Below are positions 4,721 through 5,750 of a DNA stretch of 5,750 nt, one piece after another. The first letter of the stretch is position 1. Each line of letters begins with the position of its first letter. This stretch comes from Planctomycetota bacterium. Its GTDB lineage: Bacteria; Planctomycetota; UBA1135; UBA2386. The position numbers and the translations under genes are program-made. The notes under the pieces were generated by a model. The model had not been told where the DNA came from. It searched no databases and saw only the letters and a list, made by a program, of their open reading frames with translations. The stretch lies in the NCBI GenBank assembly GCA_947455805.1, contig CANGSN010000226.1:1-5750 (forward strand), in the 5' to 3' direction.

Positions 4721-5750
4721 CCGGTTCGCGCGCGGTCGAGTGCGCTGACCATCGCCGCCCGCAGACGCGCACACAGTGTCTCGACGTTCGGCGCCGTGCA
4801 CATGCTGAAGTGGTCGCCGGGGCAGACCTCGATCCGCAGATCGGCGACGAACGGCGCCCAGCCGAGATCGTGCGCCGTCTGGAAGCGCGCACCGAGCCGC
4901 TGCACCTCGGCGCGGAACAGCCACACCGGCCCGCCGTAGGCGGCGACGTGGTGCTGCGCGAAGGCGCGTTCGAACGCGAACTGCAGCGCGAAGCCGCGCT
5001 GTTCCGGCGGCAGCGGACCGTCGCCGCGACTCTGCTCGGTGTGCCGCGCGGCACTCCAGCGCTCGAACTTGGTCTTCAGGATGCCGAGCGGATACGCAGG
5101 CCCTTGCCGCACGAGCTCACCGAGGTGCACCATCGTGCGCGCGAACGCCGAGCGCTTCGGCCGTTGCGGACACGGCGAGTCGATCATGCCGACGAACGGC
5201 ACCACGACGCCGCGCGCGCGCAGCCGCTGCGCCATCTCGTAGGCGACGACACCGCCGCCGCTGTAGCCACCGAGCAGGTACGGGCCGGCGGGCTGCATCT
5301 GCAGGATCTCGGCGAGGTAGGTGTCGGCCATCGCCGCGATGCTGTCGTGCGGTTCGCTGCGGCCGTCGACGCCGCGCGCCTGCAGTCCGTACAGCGGCTG
5401 GTCGTCGCCGAGCGCCGCGGCGATCTCACGGAAGCCGAGCACGTTGCCGCCGGCACCGTGCACCAGGAACAGCTTCGGCCGCGTCCCGCGTGCCTGCACC
5501 GGCACCAGGTGCTGGAACGTGCGCTTCGCCGCGGCACCTTCGTTCGTGTTCGCCGCGACACCGCTCGTCGCCGCGCTGGTGGTGCCGACCGTGCTGGCGG
5601 CGCCGACCGCGTCGGCGGCATCGGCCTCCGGCTGCTCCGGCTGAGGGTGGCCGAGCGCCCGCCGCACCGCGACCGCGATCAGGCGCACCGTGCCGGCGCC
5701 GAGCAACGTCGCCAGCTCGAGGTCGACGCCGAGTTCGCGATGCAGCCGCG
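4714..5750 (-). CDS. C-terminal end of an NRPS/PKS-like megasynthase: carrier-domain tail plus thioesterase (5' end outside window)
   Basis: The frame is open from the right edge (344 visible residues), so the protein's start lies outside. Visible residues 1-34 look like the last helices of an acyl/peptidyl carrier protein: RLHRELGVDLELATLLGAG then TVRLIAVAVRRAL, matching the usual 'FGVDLPLRTLFEAPTVAALA' pattern. The phosphopantetheine serine would be just off the window. An Ala/Thr/Gly-rich linker (about 35-75) follows. Then comes a thioesterase domain (about 80-340) with FLVHGAGGNVLGF, YGLQARG, GPYLLGGYSGGG (nucleophile Ser 163), MIDSP (Asp 190, exactly 27 residues later, as in the surfactin synthetase thioesterase) and CPGDHFSM (His 313), so the catalytic triad looks intact. 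Such domains release the finished chain from the carrier by hydrolysis or cyclisation. A helical lid lies between Asp and His. A TTG at 5706 could start a shorter protein, but it falls inside the carrier motif and is rejected. The upstream domain (condensation/adenylation, ketosynthase or an acyl-AMP ligase) cannot be seen. Confidence 0.85.
   Translation of the reverse strand, partial: RLHRELGVDLELATLLGAGTVRLIAVAVRRALGHPQPEQPEADAADAVGAASTVGTTSAATSGVAANTNEGAAAKRTFQHLVPVQARGTRPKLFLVHGAGGNVLGFREIAAALGDDQPLYGLQARGVDGRSEPHDSIAAMADTYLAEILQMQPAGPYLLGGYSGGGVVAYEMAQRLRARGVVVPFVGMIDSPCPQRPKRSAFARTMVHLGELVRQGPAYPLGILKTKFERWSAARHTEQSRGDGPLPPEQRGFALQFAFERAFAQHHVAAYGGPVWLFRAEVQRLGARFQTAHDLGWAPFVADLRIEVCPGDHFSMCTAPNVETLCARLRAAMVSALDRARTGG

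Noticed and set aside
3508..5054. Minus-strand frames of 366 and 344 codons antisense to the CBS gene.
   Set aside because: They end in Arg/Ser-rich low-complexity stretches and run across gene boundaries; the plus-strand CBS signature and Shine-Dalgarno decide the coding strand.
5533..5640. The Ala/Thr/Gly-rich run upstream of the thioesterase as a repeat or frameshift artefact.
   Set aside because: It is not periodic at the DNA level and joins a carrier-domain tail to a thioesterase in one uninterrupted frame, as an ordinary flexible interdomain linker would.
1..5750. CRISPR array, tRNA, rRNA, transposase, integrase, phage or toxin-antitoxin genes.
   Set aside because: No regularly spaced repeats, cloverleaf, terminal inverted repeats or matching protein motifs were found by reading both strands.

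Overview
The window is very GC-rich bacterial DNA with G/C-biased third codon positions and short gaps between genes. A secreted Gfo/Idh/MocA-type oxidoreductase with a twin-arginine leader is a protein type greatly expanded in Planctomycetota. That makes a high-GC planctomycete-like genome my best guess, but other high-GC phyla (Myxococcota, Acidobacteriota, some Proteobacteria) are not excluded. No ribosomal RNA, tRNA, insertion sequence, integrase, CRISPR array or attachment site was seen.

Layout, left to right. (1) The 3' end of a cutC-like gene (+) overlaps by four bases (ATGA) a small single-domain GAF protein (+), so the two probably form an operon. (2) A strong hairpin at 717-748 separates them from a convergent Tat-exported, possibly lipid-anchored, Gfo/Idh/MocA-family oxidoreductase (-). 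(3) A 122-bp divergent spacer leads to a PaaI-type hot-dog thioesterase (+). Both divergent genes have a -10-like hexamer exactly 6 nt before their ATG, which hints at leaderless mRNAs. (4) After a 237-bp gap comes a PLP-dependent threonine/serine dehydratase-like enzyme (+). (5) After a further 181 bp comes a two-CBS-domain (Bateman module) protein (+) with a clear Shine-Dalgarno. (6) Convergent with it, 33 bp away, is the C-terminal end of a large enzyme (-) whose reading frame runs off the right edge. The visible part is the tail of an acyl/peptidyl carrier domain, an Ala/Thr/Gly-rich linker and a complete alpha/beta-hydrolase thioesterase domain, as at the end of an NRPS/PKS assembly line.

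Apart from the cutC/GAF pair, the genes look like independent transcription units rather than one pathway. The first three intact proteins are probably housekeeping or accessory functions (a metal-homeostasis-like protein with a GAF partner, and a periplasmic oxidoreductase). The hot-dog thioesterase, dehydratase and CBS protein give no shared pathway that can be argued from sequence alone. The most interesting item is the megasynthase terminus at the right edge, which says a biosynthetic gene, and possibly a cluster, lies just outside the window. I did not find convincing evidence for an entirely new system inside these 5750 bases.
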